From assembly GCA_016722655.1 (NCBI GenBank), contig JADKIR010000004.1, positions 1,364,001 to 1,428,000 of the forward strand: a stretch of DNA of 64,000 bases, read 5' to 3'. The stretch comes from Cytophagaceae bacterium. GTDB taxonomy: Bacteria; Bacteroidota; Bacteroidia; Cytophagales; Spirosomataceae. Both the position numbers and the translations under genes were made by a program. Below are positions 55,692-64,000 of the stretch, one piece after another. Position 1 is the first letter of the stretch; each line of letters starts with the position of its first letter. The notes under the pieces are model-generated. The model was not told the DNA's origin and did no database searches. It saw nothing but the letters and a program-made list of their open reading frames with translations.

Positions 55692-56846
55692 TTAAAAATC
55701 ACTGATATTTCTGGCTTTTTTCTGGGCGGTAAGGGCTAGCTCTGTAGCAAGAAAGCAATGCTGCTGAGACATGGCCGTTTCTGTCCTGTTTATTACATCA
55801 TCAACAAGCAATGTGCCGTAAGTAAGCGGAAAATCGGAACAATCGAAATAAGCGGTTTCCTTGTTGTTTGCCATATATAAATGGTTTCCGGTATCATATT
55901 TTGCAATATCTATGTTCTTTCTGATCTCGATAAATCCCTCTGTTCCAAGAATTGTGAGGCGGCCATCGCCCCAGGTTTTTAACCCATCTGGCGTAAACCA
56001 ATCTACCCTGATATACCCTGAACCCTTATTTCCCTGAAGTGTCACATCACCAAAATCTTCAAATGTGGGATATTTCTTATTATTAAAATTTCCGATCTGA
56101 GAAGATAATATTCTGGCCTGATTTGAGCCGGTAAAATGCAGGAACTGATCAAATTGATGTGAAGCGATATCCGTAATAATTCCACCAAAATATTGCTTTT
56201 CAAAAAACCAGGCTGGCCGCGACTTAGGATTCATTCTGTGTGGCCCCATTCCAATGGTCTGAATTACTTTTCCAATGGCTCCGGATCTTACCAACTCAGA
56301 TGCTCTCATTGTTGCACGGTTTTCAAAACGTTCGCTATAAGAAATAGAAAAAATTCTACCGGTTTCTTTCTGCACTTTTCTGATTTCTTTCAATTGTTTC
56401 AGTTCGGTGATTCCTGGCTTATCGACCATGTAGTCTTTATCATGCTTCATTACTTCTACACCAAGAGGCCCGCGTAGGTTGGGGATGATGGAGCTTAATA
56501 CTAAGGCAATATCCTTATTTTCCAGAATTTCTTTTTTATCACTGACTCTTTTTGCGTTTGGAAATCTTTTTTGAAAATCTGAAGCCAAATCGTCTTCTAA
56601 TGCATGAAAAGCTACCATTTCGCCTCCTCCTCTAATCACAGAGCCGGCCATTCCATAAATATGGTTATGGTTGATTCCGATTACTCCGAATTTGATTCTG
56701 GGTGCTGAATATATTAAAGGCGTTGAGGCTTTTTCTTTGTAAAATGAAGGAGAGGTATTGGAAACAAAAGTGGGTAAAAACCCAAGACCTGAAAGTTTTA
56801 AGCCGCTTTCGATCAGGAAATTCCGGCGATGAAGTTTGTCCGACAT
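55692..56846 (-). CDS. Exported Gfo/Idh/MocA family oxidoreductase
   Basis: 384 residues. Signal-like N-terminus (LHRRNFLIESGLKLSGLGFLP), a weak Rossmann motif FGVIGINHNHIYG and the family motif VDKPGITE with the catalytic Lys. The substrate domain has DIASHQFDQFLHF. It is shorter and quite different from its neighbour, so the two probably do different steps. It is the first gene of the unit, divergent from the AraC regulator. Confidence 0.9.
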   Translation of the reverse strand: MSDKLHRRNFLIESGLKLSGLGFLPTFVSNTSPSFYKEKASTPLIYSAPRIKFGVIGINHNHIYGMAGSVIRGGGEMVAFHALEDDLASDFQKRFPNAKRVSDKKEILENKDIALVLSSIIPNLRGPLGVEVMKHDKDYMVDKPGITELKQLKEIRKVQKETGRIFSISYSERFENRATMRASELVRSGAIGKVIQTIGMGPHRMNPKSRPAWFFEKQYFGGIITDIASHQFDQFLHFTGSNQARILSSQIGNFNNKKYPTFEDFGDVTLQGNKGSGYIRVDWFTPDGLKTWGDGRLTILGTEGFIEIRKNIDIAKYDTGNHLYMANNKETAYFDCSDFPLTYGTLLVDDVINRTETAMSQQHCFLATELALTAQKKARNISDF

Positions 56847-56903
56847 TTTAATTTTTGATTGAATAATGACTATGAATCTTACAAGTTATTATAAGAATTT
56901 TAA

Positions 56904-56937
56904 CAAAAGTACATTTGAAATTATTGAATTGGTGCAA
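56904..56937 (-). promoter_or_regulatory. Promoter for the oxidoreductase-SusCD unit
   Basis: On the minus strand TACTTTTG (56911-56904) matches TAnnTTTG, with TTG at 56937-56935, 23 bp upstream. It is in the 226-bp gap to the divergent AraC gene and is the likely target of that regulator. Confidence 0.6.
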
Positions 56938-57042
56938 TTATAAATGCTATTTCTGGTGAAATTTTGACATCAAAAATCTTATATATGTAAAAAAAGTCTT
57001 AAAAACATGAGAGTACGTGATACAAATATTCCTAAAATAAAA

Positions 57043-57050
57043 TAAATTTG
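57043..57050 (+). promoter_or_regulatory. -7 element for the AraC gene
   Basis: TAAATTTG matches TAnnTTTG, 22 bp before the ATG at 57073. It lies in the same divergent gap as the oxidoreductase promoter. Confidence 0.5.
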
Positions 57051-57072
57051 GAAAAAAAATATCATAAGTTAG

Positions 57073-57936
57073 ATGAAACCTCAGTTACTTAAAATCTCAA
57101 ACCCAGCCGATACCTCATTTAATTTACTAAAATTATCAGGTCCTAATTTCCCTACTCCCTGGCATTATCATCCCGAAATAGAGTTGGTTTTGATTCAGGA
57201 AAGCACCGGGAAAAAGTATGTTGGAAGTAGTATAACCGATTTTGAACCGGGTGATTTATGTATGATTGGAAGCTATCTTCCACATTATTATAAAAACGAC
57301 GAAGAGTATTTAAAACCCGATAGTTCACTCAAAGCTCGCTCAATGGTGATTCACTTTAATTACGATTTTTTGGGAGCAGCATTTTGGGATTCGCCGGAGA
57401 GCTATGGTATCAAAAACCTTTTGGAAAGATCAAAACGGGGAATACAATTTTGTAAAGAAACCGCGGACTTAATATATCCCAAGTTGCTAAGTGTATTTGA
57501 CCTGGAAGGAATGCCAAGATTGGTAAAGTTTTTAGAAATCTTAGACGATTTGGCAAAAAGCAAAAATCTTGAATTCTTGTCTTCTGACCCCATTCAAATC
57601 AGGAATGAGGTGGACTCCGATCGAATCAAAAAAGTATTGGAACATGTAAGTGAAAACTTTCGAAATCCGATTAAACTCGATGATGTAGCACAACTGGCCA
57701 ATATGAGTGAGTCGGCATTTAGCAGATATTTCAAAAAAAGAACCAGAAAAACATTCTCAAGTTTTTTGACCGATATCAGAATCGAATTTGCATGTAAATT
57801 ATTGCAAAATGACAAACTGAGTATCTCGCAGATAGCTTTTGACAGTGGATTTTACAACCTTTCAAACTTTAACCGTCAGTTTAAAACTACCAAGAAAATT
57901 ACCCCACTGGCATATAGGATGAATTATATTGACTAA
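57073..57936 (+). CDS. AraC family regulator with cupin sensor domain
   Basis: 287 residues. The N-terminus is a cupin (WHYHPEIELVLI, GDLCMIGSYLPHYYK). Two helix-turn-helix motifs fill 190-287 (IKLDDVAQLANMSESAFSRYFKKR, LSISQIAFDSGFYNLSNFNRQFK). It probably binds a sugar or sugar derivative and activates the divergent oxidoreductase/SusCD unit. No signal peptide, cytoplasmic. Confidence 0.92.
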   Translation: MKPQLLKISNPADTSFNLLKLSGPNFPTPWHYHPEIELVLIQESTGKKYVGSSITDFEPGDLCMIGSYLPHYYKNDEEYLKPDSSLKARSMVIHFNYDFLGAAFWDSPESYGIKNLLERSKRGIQFCKETADLIYPKLLSVFDLEGMPRLVKFLEILDDLAKSKNLEFLSSDPIQIRNEVDSDRIKKVLEHVSENFRNPIKLDDVAQLANMSESAFSRYFKKRTRKTFSSFLTDIRIEFACKLLQNDKLSISQIAFDSGFYNLSNFNRQFKTTKKITPLAYRMNYID

Positions 57937-58055
57937 ATTGAAAGGATGTTATTTCGAATTAATTTGCTGTTGTTAAGCAAATTGAAATTTTTAATAGTTC
58001 TTATAATGAGATATTTGGTTTTCGAAAAATTTTATGAATATGAAAAACTTGATGT

Positions 58056-58964
58056 CTAGAATTTTGATTTGATTTTATTTAAAAGAGTTCCTACCAGGTA
58101 TTTGAAATATTTGTAAAAATTAGACCAAAATATTTTTGAGTCAATTTCTAAGTATTTAACCTTTAAACCTGGGTTAATAAATTGTCTGTTAAATCCGGCT
58201 TTTATTAGATCCTGATTAAAGCTTACATGCTCACACCATACCGAAATCTCACTTTCATTTTCTGATATCCTAGCTTCATATCTAATATCGAAATTAAAAC
58301 ATGCAGCTCGGTATATAGCCAATCCATTAAAACCAGACTCTACTCTTATCCATTCGTTTCTTTTACATAAAGCTGTATACTTTTTTTGCATCGGGACAAT
58401 ATCATCGAAATATTCGATTGGATTTTTGCCAATTTCTTTCAACGCAAAAACATCAAAGTACACAGGAAAGGCAAATTGTAAAACCAAATTTTGACCATTT
58501 GCAGAAACTACATCCCAGTTTTCCGTATGATTAAAAGTTGAGATTATTTCTCTTACTGAAAAATCAAAAATGTCAAGGTCAACCATCATTACATAATCAA
58601 GACCAGGAATTTTATTTATTTCTTTTAAGTATTTATTTCGAAAACTTGACATTAATGAGATCCTGTGCTCGGAAAAAGGGCCTTTATTAACGGGGTTTTC
58701 ATTAAGATCTTCAGAAATAAGAATATGTCTGGCGTTAGTATTTGACCAATTTTTTAATATACTTTTTGTATTATCGGTGCTGTCGTTTTCAACAATAACT
58801 ACATAAACCTCTGAAAAGTAAGATTTTACCTCCTCAAATTTTTCGAAGATTTTTCCAATGGAATGCTCAACATTTCTTGCCAATCCACAGATTGCTAAGT
58901 TTAGATTAACAGTTTTTTCCTTTCCTCTTTCGAAATCTGTTGCTTGGTTAATTATCTGTAACAT
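58056..58964 (-). CDS. GT-A type glycosyltransferase (cryptococcal CAP59-like family)
   Basis: 302 residues, cytoplasmic. Motifs: LAICGLARNVEHSI, VYVVIVENDSTDNTKSI (nucleotide-sugar binding), YVMMVDLDIFDF (D-x-D), and SGFNGLAIYR. The arrangement resembles GT69/CAP59-type mannosyltransferases and related alpha-glycosyltransferases. The acceptor and donor are unknown. The gene is A+T-rich and alone, with a promoter region of over 600 bp behind it. Confidence 0.75.
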   Translation of the reverse strand: MLQIINQATDFERGKEKTVNLNLAICGLARNVEHSIGKIFEKFEEVKSYFSEVYVVIVENDSTDNTKSILKNWSNTNARHILISEDLNENPVNKGPFSEHRISLMSSFRNKYLKEINKIPGLDYVMMVDLDIFDFSVREIISTFNHTENWDVVSANGQNLVLQFAFPVYFDVFALKEIGKNPIEYFDDIVPMQKKYTALCKRNEWIRVESGFNGLAIYRAACFNFDIRYEARISENESEISVWCEHVSFNQDLIKAGFNRQFINPGLKVKYLEIDSKIFWSNFYKYFKYLVGTLLNKIKSKF

Positions 58965-59606
58965 GGTAAAATAACCTATTATTATCTGTCTTAAATACCT
59001 TTATTAATTTTTTTGAAGAATGAAAATTTGCAGTCAGGCTTTGAAAACTTAATTCCAACCGACTTCAATATGGTTTAAATTCTTATAAAGAATAATAAAA
59101 CCCGAAGGTACGATGTTTTAATAAATTAAAAAATCGAATCATTCCATTAAGTCAATTGCCGGTTATCGTTTCTAAATGTTAAACCAATCAGCATTTGGAT
59201 AAAAGCAAAAAGAAATATTATATAAGAATGGATTAAGAGAAGTTGAACAAACAAGAAAAGTTTTTAATCAAAGTAAGATACCAAAAGCATTTAATATTGA
59301 ACTTGTAATTGTGGTTTTTTCTGCTGAATGTATGGGTATATTATTTAAATAAAATTTGTATCAAGCAAAAAAGTAAGGGTTAGCTCCTTTAAGGTTTTTC
59401 TATTTTGAACAACAAAAAACTCAATTAATTAATTAATCATCAAACTCTTCTTTTTTCAGGATAAACGAAAAACCCCGACTATTCCTTATAATGGCTTTGT
59501 CGGGGTTCTTATTTTTTCAACATCAAGATTTTTGATATTGCTGTTATTTCAATTTAGTTATACAGCAAATTAAATTAATAGTATTTACTGTATTTGGATT
59601 TTCTAC
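58965..59606. other. AT-rich intergenic region with a terminator and a frame remnant
   Basis: 642 bp without an intact gene. It holds a bidirectional terminator (59471-59507), and about 59219-59352 an open frame on the plus strand that reads like protein (REVEQTRKVFNQSKIPKAFN, then ELVIVVFSAECMGILFK and stop) but has no start. I recognise no family. The rest is A+T-rich without repeats. Confidence 0.6.
59471..59507. terminator. Terminator downstream of the type IX cargo gene
   Basis: A perfect 9-base stem (AACCCCGAC with GTCGGGGTT) and 19-base loop, T-rich on both sides (CTTATTTTTT on plus, TTTTCGTTT on minus). It ends the minus-strand gene at 59607. Confidence 0.75.
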
Positions 59607-62600
59607 TTATCTAGAAATAACAATCTTTCTAAAAATCACTTCGCCTTCTTCGTTAAAAAAGCAAATATTATAAACTCCTGAAATCAGATTTGTTACATCA
59701 ATGTTTTCGAGATTTTTTATATTTTTCCTTACGATTTGATTTTGCGAATTTAAAATAATGACATCTTTAATACGAAAATCTGCTTTAATTGAAAAGGTAT
59801 TCTCTGATACAGGATTAGGGAAAATAACAATACTTTTCTCCTTATCATTATCTCTACTAAGATTATTGATAGGTTCTTCCATTGAGATCCTAGCCCCATT
59901 TCCACAGGTATTAATGGTATATGAACCAGCCACACCACAAGCATTAGAGGTAACAGTTAAAGATCTTGTTTTTGAATTATTGCTTGCATCTCTTACTGTA
60001 AAAACTGGATTTCCCCATTCTGGTAACCACCAAAATTCAGAACTAGCTCCAGTATTTGAAAATGTACCTCCATTTATTGCTACCTCGTAAGTCCCTGAAC
60101 CTCCTGAGATATCAAATTTAATTTGTTTTTTGGTATTACCTTCAACAGTACAATTAGTTGGAACAATTACATTGGTTAAATTAAGACAATTGGGAGGAGG
60201 AATAACAGTTATTGGCATGGAAACTATTGTACTGGTACATGAGCCGTTTTCGCAATAGGCAGAATATGTTGTGGTACTAGTAGGACTAACAGAAATTGAA
60301 TTTCCGGTTGCTCCTGTACTCCATTTAACTGTTGCACCCGACTGACAAGAAGTAGATAATGTGGTAGCTTGACCCAAAACAACAGGATTTACCGTTGCAT
60401 TTATTGTTGAAGGAGGATTTACACTACAAGGGTCACAAGTATTCATAGAGTAAGAACCAGCCACACCACAAGCATTTGAGGTAACTGTTATTGTTCTGGC
60501 AAGAGCATTATTGTTTGCATCTCTGACAGAAAGTACAGGATTTCCCCAAGCTGGAAGCCACCAAAGTTCATAACTGGCACCAATATTTGAATATGCCCCA
60601 GAATTAATAGCTACTTGGTAAGTACCCGAGCCACCGGAAATATCAAATTTTATTTGCTTTTTAGTATTACCTTCAATTGTACAATTAGCAGGTACAATTA
60701 CATTAGTTAGATTAAGACAATTAATAGGGACGGAAATAGTCTTGGAAACTGAAGTGCTTGAACAGGAACCATTGTCACAATATGCAGAATATGTTGTGGT
60801 AATAGTAGGACTAACAGTAATTGAATTTCCGGTTGCTCCTGTACTCCATTTAACTGTTGCACCCGACTGACAAGAAGTAGATAATGTGGTAGGTTGACCC
60901 GAAACAACAGGATTTACGGTTGCATTTATTGTTGAAGGAGGATTTACACTACAAGGTCCACAAGTATTCAGAGAGTAAGAACCTGCCACACCACAAGCAT
61001 TTGAGGTAACAGTTATAGTTCTGGCAAGAGAATTATTGTTAGCATCTCTGACTGAAAGTACAGGATTTCCCCAAGCAGGAAGCCACCAAAGCTCGTAACT
61101 TGGACCTATATTAGAATATGATCCAGAATTAATAGCTATTTGGTAAGTACCCGAGCCACCGGAAATATCAAATTTTATTTGTTTCTTAGTATTACCCTCA
61201 ATTGTGCAATTAGCAGGCACAATTACATTTGTAAGATTAAGACAATTGTTAACAAAAACATTGATTGTAGTCGTAGCTGTTTTATTCGCACAGCCTGATT
61301 TACTGGCAGTAATTGTATATGTGTAACTACCTGCTGTTGCTGGAGCATTTATCGTTATTGAAGAACTTGTGCCACTGATTCCGTTTCCACTCCATGAATA
61401 GCTTACACCCGAACAATTTGTCCCGGTACAACTTGAACTTAACTGAAATGATTGCCCAGGATTTGGTGTTGCGTTAGAATTTGTTGCAGCCACTGTAAAG
61501 TTACATGTTGTATTAATAACATTAATGGTTACAGCTGCCGTTTTATTTGCACAGCCTGTTTTACTGGCAGTAATAGTATATGTGTAACTACCAGCAGCTG
61601 TAGGTGCATTTATCGTAATTAAAGAACTTGTACCACTTATTCCGTTTCCACTCCATGAATAGCTTACACCTGTACAATTTGTCCCTGTACAAACTGCAGT
61701 TAGCTCAATTGATTGGCCCGTATTTGGAGTAGGGATTGAGCTTGTTGCTGCAACAGAAAAGGCACATGGATCTGTTTGACAACTATTTGGATTAGAAGGT
61801 ACAGAAGATGCGGTATGATTTTCCAAATTTCCTCTTAGAATTTTTGAAACTCCATCGATATTCTGATAGCTAACGATCAAGTCATTAGGACTTAAATTGG
61901 TAGTGGTTAAACCGTTAAAATGTAATAACAAAACCTTCCGCCCTTCTACCGTAAATGTATGTTTGTTATTATTTATATAAAAGTCGACATTTGTATTATC
62001 CTGGGGGTCATGGTATGGATAATAGGCCATCAAATGCAAGTTAGAGTTTTGGTACATTCCCAATATAATAATTTCTTTGTCTCCCACAGCTGTTCCATAT
62101 CTTGTGAAATTAAAATATCTTAAAGTTGTGTCTAAAGTGTAATAATTCATGACATCACGCATCGTAGAAACAGCAGCTGTTGCCCATTTATATCTGGTCC
62201 AGTTATCATCGGCTGTGGTATTTACATCAGTGCCTCCCCCTTCTCTAGTCCACTGTGCGTATAGTTTTCCCCCTTTAGATGGAAGAGGTCTACCATGCCA
62301 TGGGATGGGGTTATTAAAATCAGGATTATAAAATTGATCAGAAAGCCACCCATTTTCCCATAACTCCACACCAGCATAACCCAACATTAGCGGAGCCATT
62401 ACATTGAATTTTATTTGCTCTTCTCCCAGCCATCTTGTGTAGATGGAATTTCCACCTAAAGTATAATGCTCAGTAAGCAATGAGTTAACAGATATAAATT
62501 TATTTGGGTAATCTCTCCAACGTGTAATATCCACGTTTAGGCCATCAGGGCTATTAAAACTGGCATTGTTGGTTTGACAAAACTCCCAGAATGTCATAAA

Positions 62601-63728
62601 TCTATAAGGTGTTCCAATGGCCCATTTTACATCAGAAATATTTCTCAAAACATTATCACTATAGCCATCAGTTGAAGGATGAGCAATAGGAAGCCAAGTG
62701 TTTTTCATCCCAAATTGGAATTCTGAGAATTCATCAGTTCTGAGTATTCTTTTCCCGTTATTTAATATGTAATTTCCTAAATTGTCCTTTTGGTATAGAG
62801 TTGCTGTTGTAGGCAAAGGAGATTTTACATACCCAGGTTGCCCATCAAAATACAATTTGCCAGTTTTTAAATGTTCATTCCAAAAAATACTACTTGATGA
62901 TCCGCTTCCGGGTGACGAAGGCCTTTTTAATACATTTATGTCTTGCTCAGAAAGACTAGAGTAATACCCATAAATATAATCCCAAGTTGAAAATTGCGAA
63001 GGAGAAGTTCCATATAGCAAAATTTTCTTATCTGGAGCTTTTTTACTTACTTCTGTTAAAAAATTCATATCAAAAATAATATCCCTAACTCCACCCTGAC
63101 CTTCACTATCAAGCATTAGATATCCAGCTGACCTATAGGAAGGTTGAGGATTTCTTGCTGTAACACCAACATCAATAGTAACTATTGAAGATTTAAAATA
63201 CTCAGCAATGGCATTAAGTGTAGCGTAATCTTGATTGATGTTTCCCAATGACGCAGAGGTTGCATTAATGACATTTATAGCATTCGGGAATCCATTGTTT
63301 AACGCTGTATTTCCTGCACTACCCAAGTTTCCGCCCAAAGTGTAATTAAATCCTTCAAAAACTCCACTATTTACCTCTGGAATTTGATTTAAAGGATATT
63401 GAGAACCCATGTCGCATACACTCCATCCAGCTTTTAATGGTTCAACTGGGGTGTTTCCGTCACCTTTCCAAACTGGTGCTCCAAAGCCATAATTTGCAAT
63501 AAACTTGCTGTAATCATAAGTTTTAAAATAGCTACTTAAATTTAATGTGTTAACTGACGATTCTTGAGTGGTACTTAAGTTAACCACATTATAACAGCTT
63601 GTTGCAACCCTTGCTTGATTTAATTTAAAAGACTTAAGTGTTGGGTTGATTAATGTATCTGTTTTGGCATTTGCCTTAATTATTGAAAAAAACAGAACTA
63701 GGAGGATAAAAGAATGTTTGATTTTCAT
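59607..63728 (-). CDS. Large secreted protein with type IX secretion sorting domain
   Basis: 1373 residues from MKIKHSFILLVLFFSIIKANAK (signal peptide). The first 650 residues form an unrecognised domain with a catalytic-looking, Trp-rich core. Then come two PKD-like repeats of 87 residues (about 61255-61765), and an alternating series: B (CLNLTNVIVP.NC.EGNTKKQ, three copies) and C (CSVNPPSTINATVNPVV, two copies). The C-terminal 75 residues are a type A T9SS signal (IVIFPNPVSENTFSI, then IVRK, VTNLISGVYNICFF, FRKIVISR). The protein is thus sent across the outer membrane; role unknown, perhaps a glycan-acting or adhesive surface protein. Confidence 0.88.
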   Translation of the reverse strand: MKIKHSFILLVLFFSIIKANAKTDTLINPTLKSFKLNQARVATSCYNVVNLSTTQESSVNTLNLSSYFKTYDYSKFIANYGFGAPVWKGDGNTPVEPLKAGWSVCDMGSQYPLNQIPEVNSGVFEGFNYTLGGNLGSAGNTALNNGFPNAINVINATSASLGNINQDYATLNAIAEYFKSSIVTIDVGVTARNPQPSYRSAGYLMLDSEGQGGVRDIIFDMNFLTEVSKKAPDKKILLYGTSPSQFSTWDYIYGYYSSLSEQDINVLKRPSSPGSGSSSSIFWNEHLKTGKLYFDGQPGYVKSPLPTTATLYQKDNLGNYILNNGKRILRTDEFSEFQFGMKNTWLPIAHPSTDGYSDNVLRNISDVKWAIGTPYRFMTFWEFCQTNNASFNSPDGLNVDITRWRDYPNKFISVNSLLTEHYTLGGNSIYTRWLGEEQIKFNVMAPLMLGYAGVELWENGWLSDQFYNPDFNNPIPWHGRPLPSKGGKLYAQWTREGGGTDVNTTADDNWTRYKWATAAVSTMRDVMNYYTLDTTLRYFNFTRYGTAVGDKEIIILGMYQNSNLHLMAYYPYHDPQDNTNVDFYINNNKHTFTVEGRKVLLLHFNGLTTTNLSPNDLIVSYQNIDGVSKILRGNLENHTASSVPSNPNSCQTDPCAFSVAATSSIPTPNTGQSIELTAVCTGTNCTGVSYSWSGNGISGTSSLITINAPTAAGSYTYTITASKTGCANKTAAVTINVINTTCNFTVAATNSNATPNPGQSFQLSSSCTGTNCSGVSYSWSGNGISGTSSSITINAPATAGSYTYTITASKSGCANKTATTTINVFVNNCLNLTNVIVPANCTIEGNTKKQIKFDISGGSGTYQIAINSGSYSNIGPSYELWWLPAWGNPVLSVRDANNNSLARTITVTSNACGVAGSYSLNTCGPCSVNPPSTINATVNPVVSGQPTTLSTSCQSGATVKWSTGATGNSITVSPTITTTYSAYCDNGSCSSTSVSKTISVPINCLNLTNVIVPANCTIEGNTKKQIKFDISGGSGTYQVAINSGAYSNIGASYELWWLPAWGNPVLSVRDANNNALARTITVTSNACGVAGSYSMNTCDPCSVNPPSTINATVNPVVLGQATTLSTSCQSGATVKWSTGATGNSISVSPTSTTTYSAYCENGSCTSTIVSMPITVIPPPNCLNLTNVIVPTNCTVEGNTKKQIKFDISGGSGTYEVAINGGTFSNTGASSEFWWLPEWGNPVFTVRDASNNSKTRSLTVTSNACGVAGSYTINTCGNGARISMEEPINNLSRDNDKEKSIVIFPNPVSENTFSIKADFRIKDVIILNSQNQIVRKNIKNLENIDVTNLISGVYNICFFNEEGEVIFRKIVISR
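60190..61248 (-). repeat. Near-identical 525-bp tandem repeat within the gene
   Basis: The B+C unit recurs with a period of 525 bp (for example GGTTGCTCCT at 60306 and 60831), with long runs of identity and few differences. A third B copy (59905-60188) is more diverged. Such identity in a coding repeat suggests recent expansion or gene conversion. Confidence 0.9.
61255..61765 (-). repeat. Two 261-bp PKD-like repeats
   Basis: The copies share CCGTTTCCACTCCATGAATA at 61381 and 61642 (period 261 bp, 87 residues) and encode WSGNGISGTSS and AGSYTYTITASK twice. The copies are moderately diverged. Confidence 0.85.
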
Positions 63729-63911
63729 ATTGTTTAAAATTTGGTGATTCAATTTTTATTAAAAGTACTATTTCATTTTGAAGTTTTTAATTTTTTTTTA
63801 ATTTAAACAACAAAAAAATAATATGACCTAGAGAAAAGTGTGTGAAACATTTTGAAGAGTCCAAGTTTTATTTTTTAGGTTCTACTAAACTTAAAACAAG
63901 TGGTTTAAACC

Positions 63912-64000
63912 TTACGAATACCTCTCAAACTTATCCCAGTTGGGTGGTCGTTTTTCGAGGAAGGCATTGCGGCCCTCTTCTGCTTCTTCAGTCATATAAC
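63912..64000 (-). CDS. menB: 1,4-dihydroxy-2-naphthoyl-CoA synthase MenB, 3' end only
   Basis: 29 codons are visible up to the TAA at 63914-63912, ending MTEEAEEGRNAFLEKRPPNW then DKFERYS. The motif EGRNAFLEKR is the classical MenB C-terminus. MenB closes the naphthoate ring in menaquinone synthesis. The rest lies beyond the right edge. Confidence 0.9.
   Translation of the reverse strand, partial: YMTEEAEEGRNAFLEKRPPNWDKFERYS

Noticed and set aside
63729..63911. A TAnnTTTG promoter before the type IX cargo gene
   Set aside because: The only candidate is TACTTTTA on the minus strand, which fails the last base of the motif.

Overview
The window looks like chromosomal DNA of a gliding, glycan-degrading Bacteroidota, most likely a Cytophagales relative (inference from gene content, not a taxonomic assignment). 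Supporting signs are a GldJ-type gliding lipoprotein, a C-terminal type IX secretion signal, two SusC/SusD pairs with a SusE protein, many lipoprotein signals, low G+C sequence, and TAnnTTTG promoter motifs of the Bacteroidota sigma factor. No tRNA, rRNA or CRISPR array was seen.

Layout. 1-8.5 kb is mostly housekeeping: exonuclease III (cut by the left edge), a small coupled hypothetical, ComF, GldJ, Mfd, a PPK2 kinase and a secreted tandem-NIPSNAP protein. 8.5-17.3 kb is accessory. It holds an antitoxin-like orphan, a 115-bp tandem repeat, a membrane-anchored winged-helix regulator divergent from a secreted seven-blade propeller, a DUF1080 protein, an AT-rich predicted outer-membrane protein and an NAD-dependent epimerase. 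The epimerase's last 51 bp recur beyond a YefM/YoeB toxin-antitoxin pair. A cluster of REP-like palindromes, a metallophosphoesterase and a VapBC pair follow. 17.4-26.5 kb carries a GH2 glycosidase, a 1508-residue repeat protein, an IS200-like transposase with flanking hairpins and a dienelactone-hydrolase-type enzyme.

26.5-39.3 kb is a polysaccharide utilisation locus read on the minus strand: GH53 galactanase, SusC, SusD, SusE with three repeated modules, then two GH13 amylases. Just upstream, on the same strand, lies a regulator joining two carbohydrate-module-like domains, seven membrane helices and an AraC output domain, a plausible glycan sensor for the locus. 39.3-43 kb holds RlmF, a small membrane protein, and SelD with MnmH for tRNA 2-selenouridine.

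43-58 kb is a second sugar locus: three exported Gfo/Idh/MocA oxidoreductases, SusC/SusD, a decayed sugar isomerase, a double-DUF1080 protein, fructose-1,6-bisphosphatase, an esterase, a VOC protein and a divergent AraC regulator. The mix suggests oxidative (3-keto) glycoside breakdown. 58-64 kb holds a glycosyltransferase, a large AT-rich intergenic stretch, a 1373-residue type IX cargo with near-identical internal repeats, and the 3' end of menB. Start codons were moved downstream where a signal peptide or a promoter motif favoured it.
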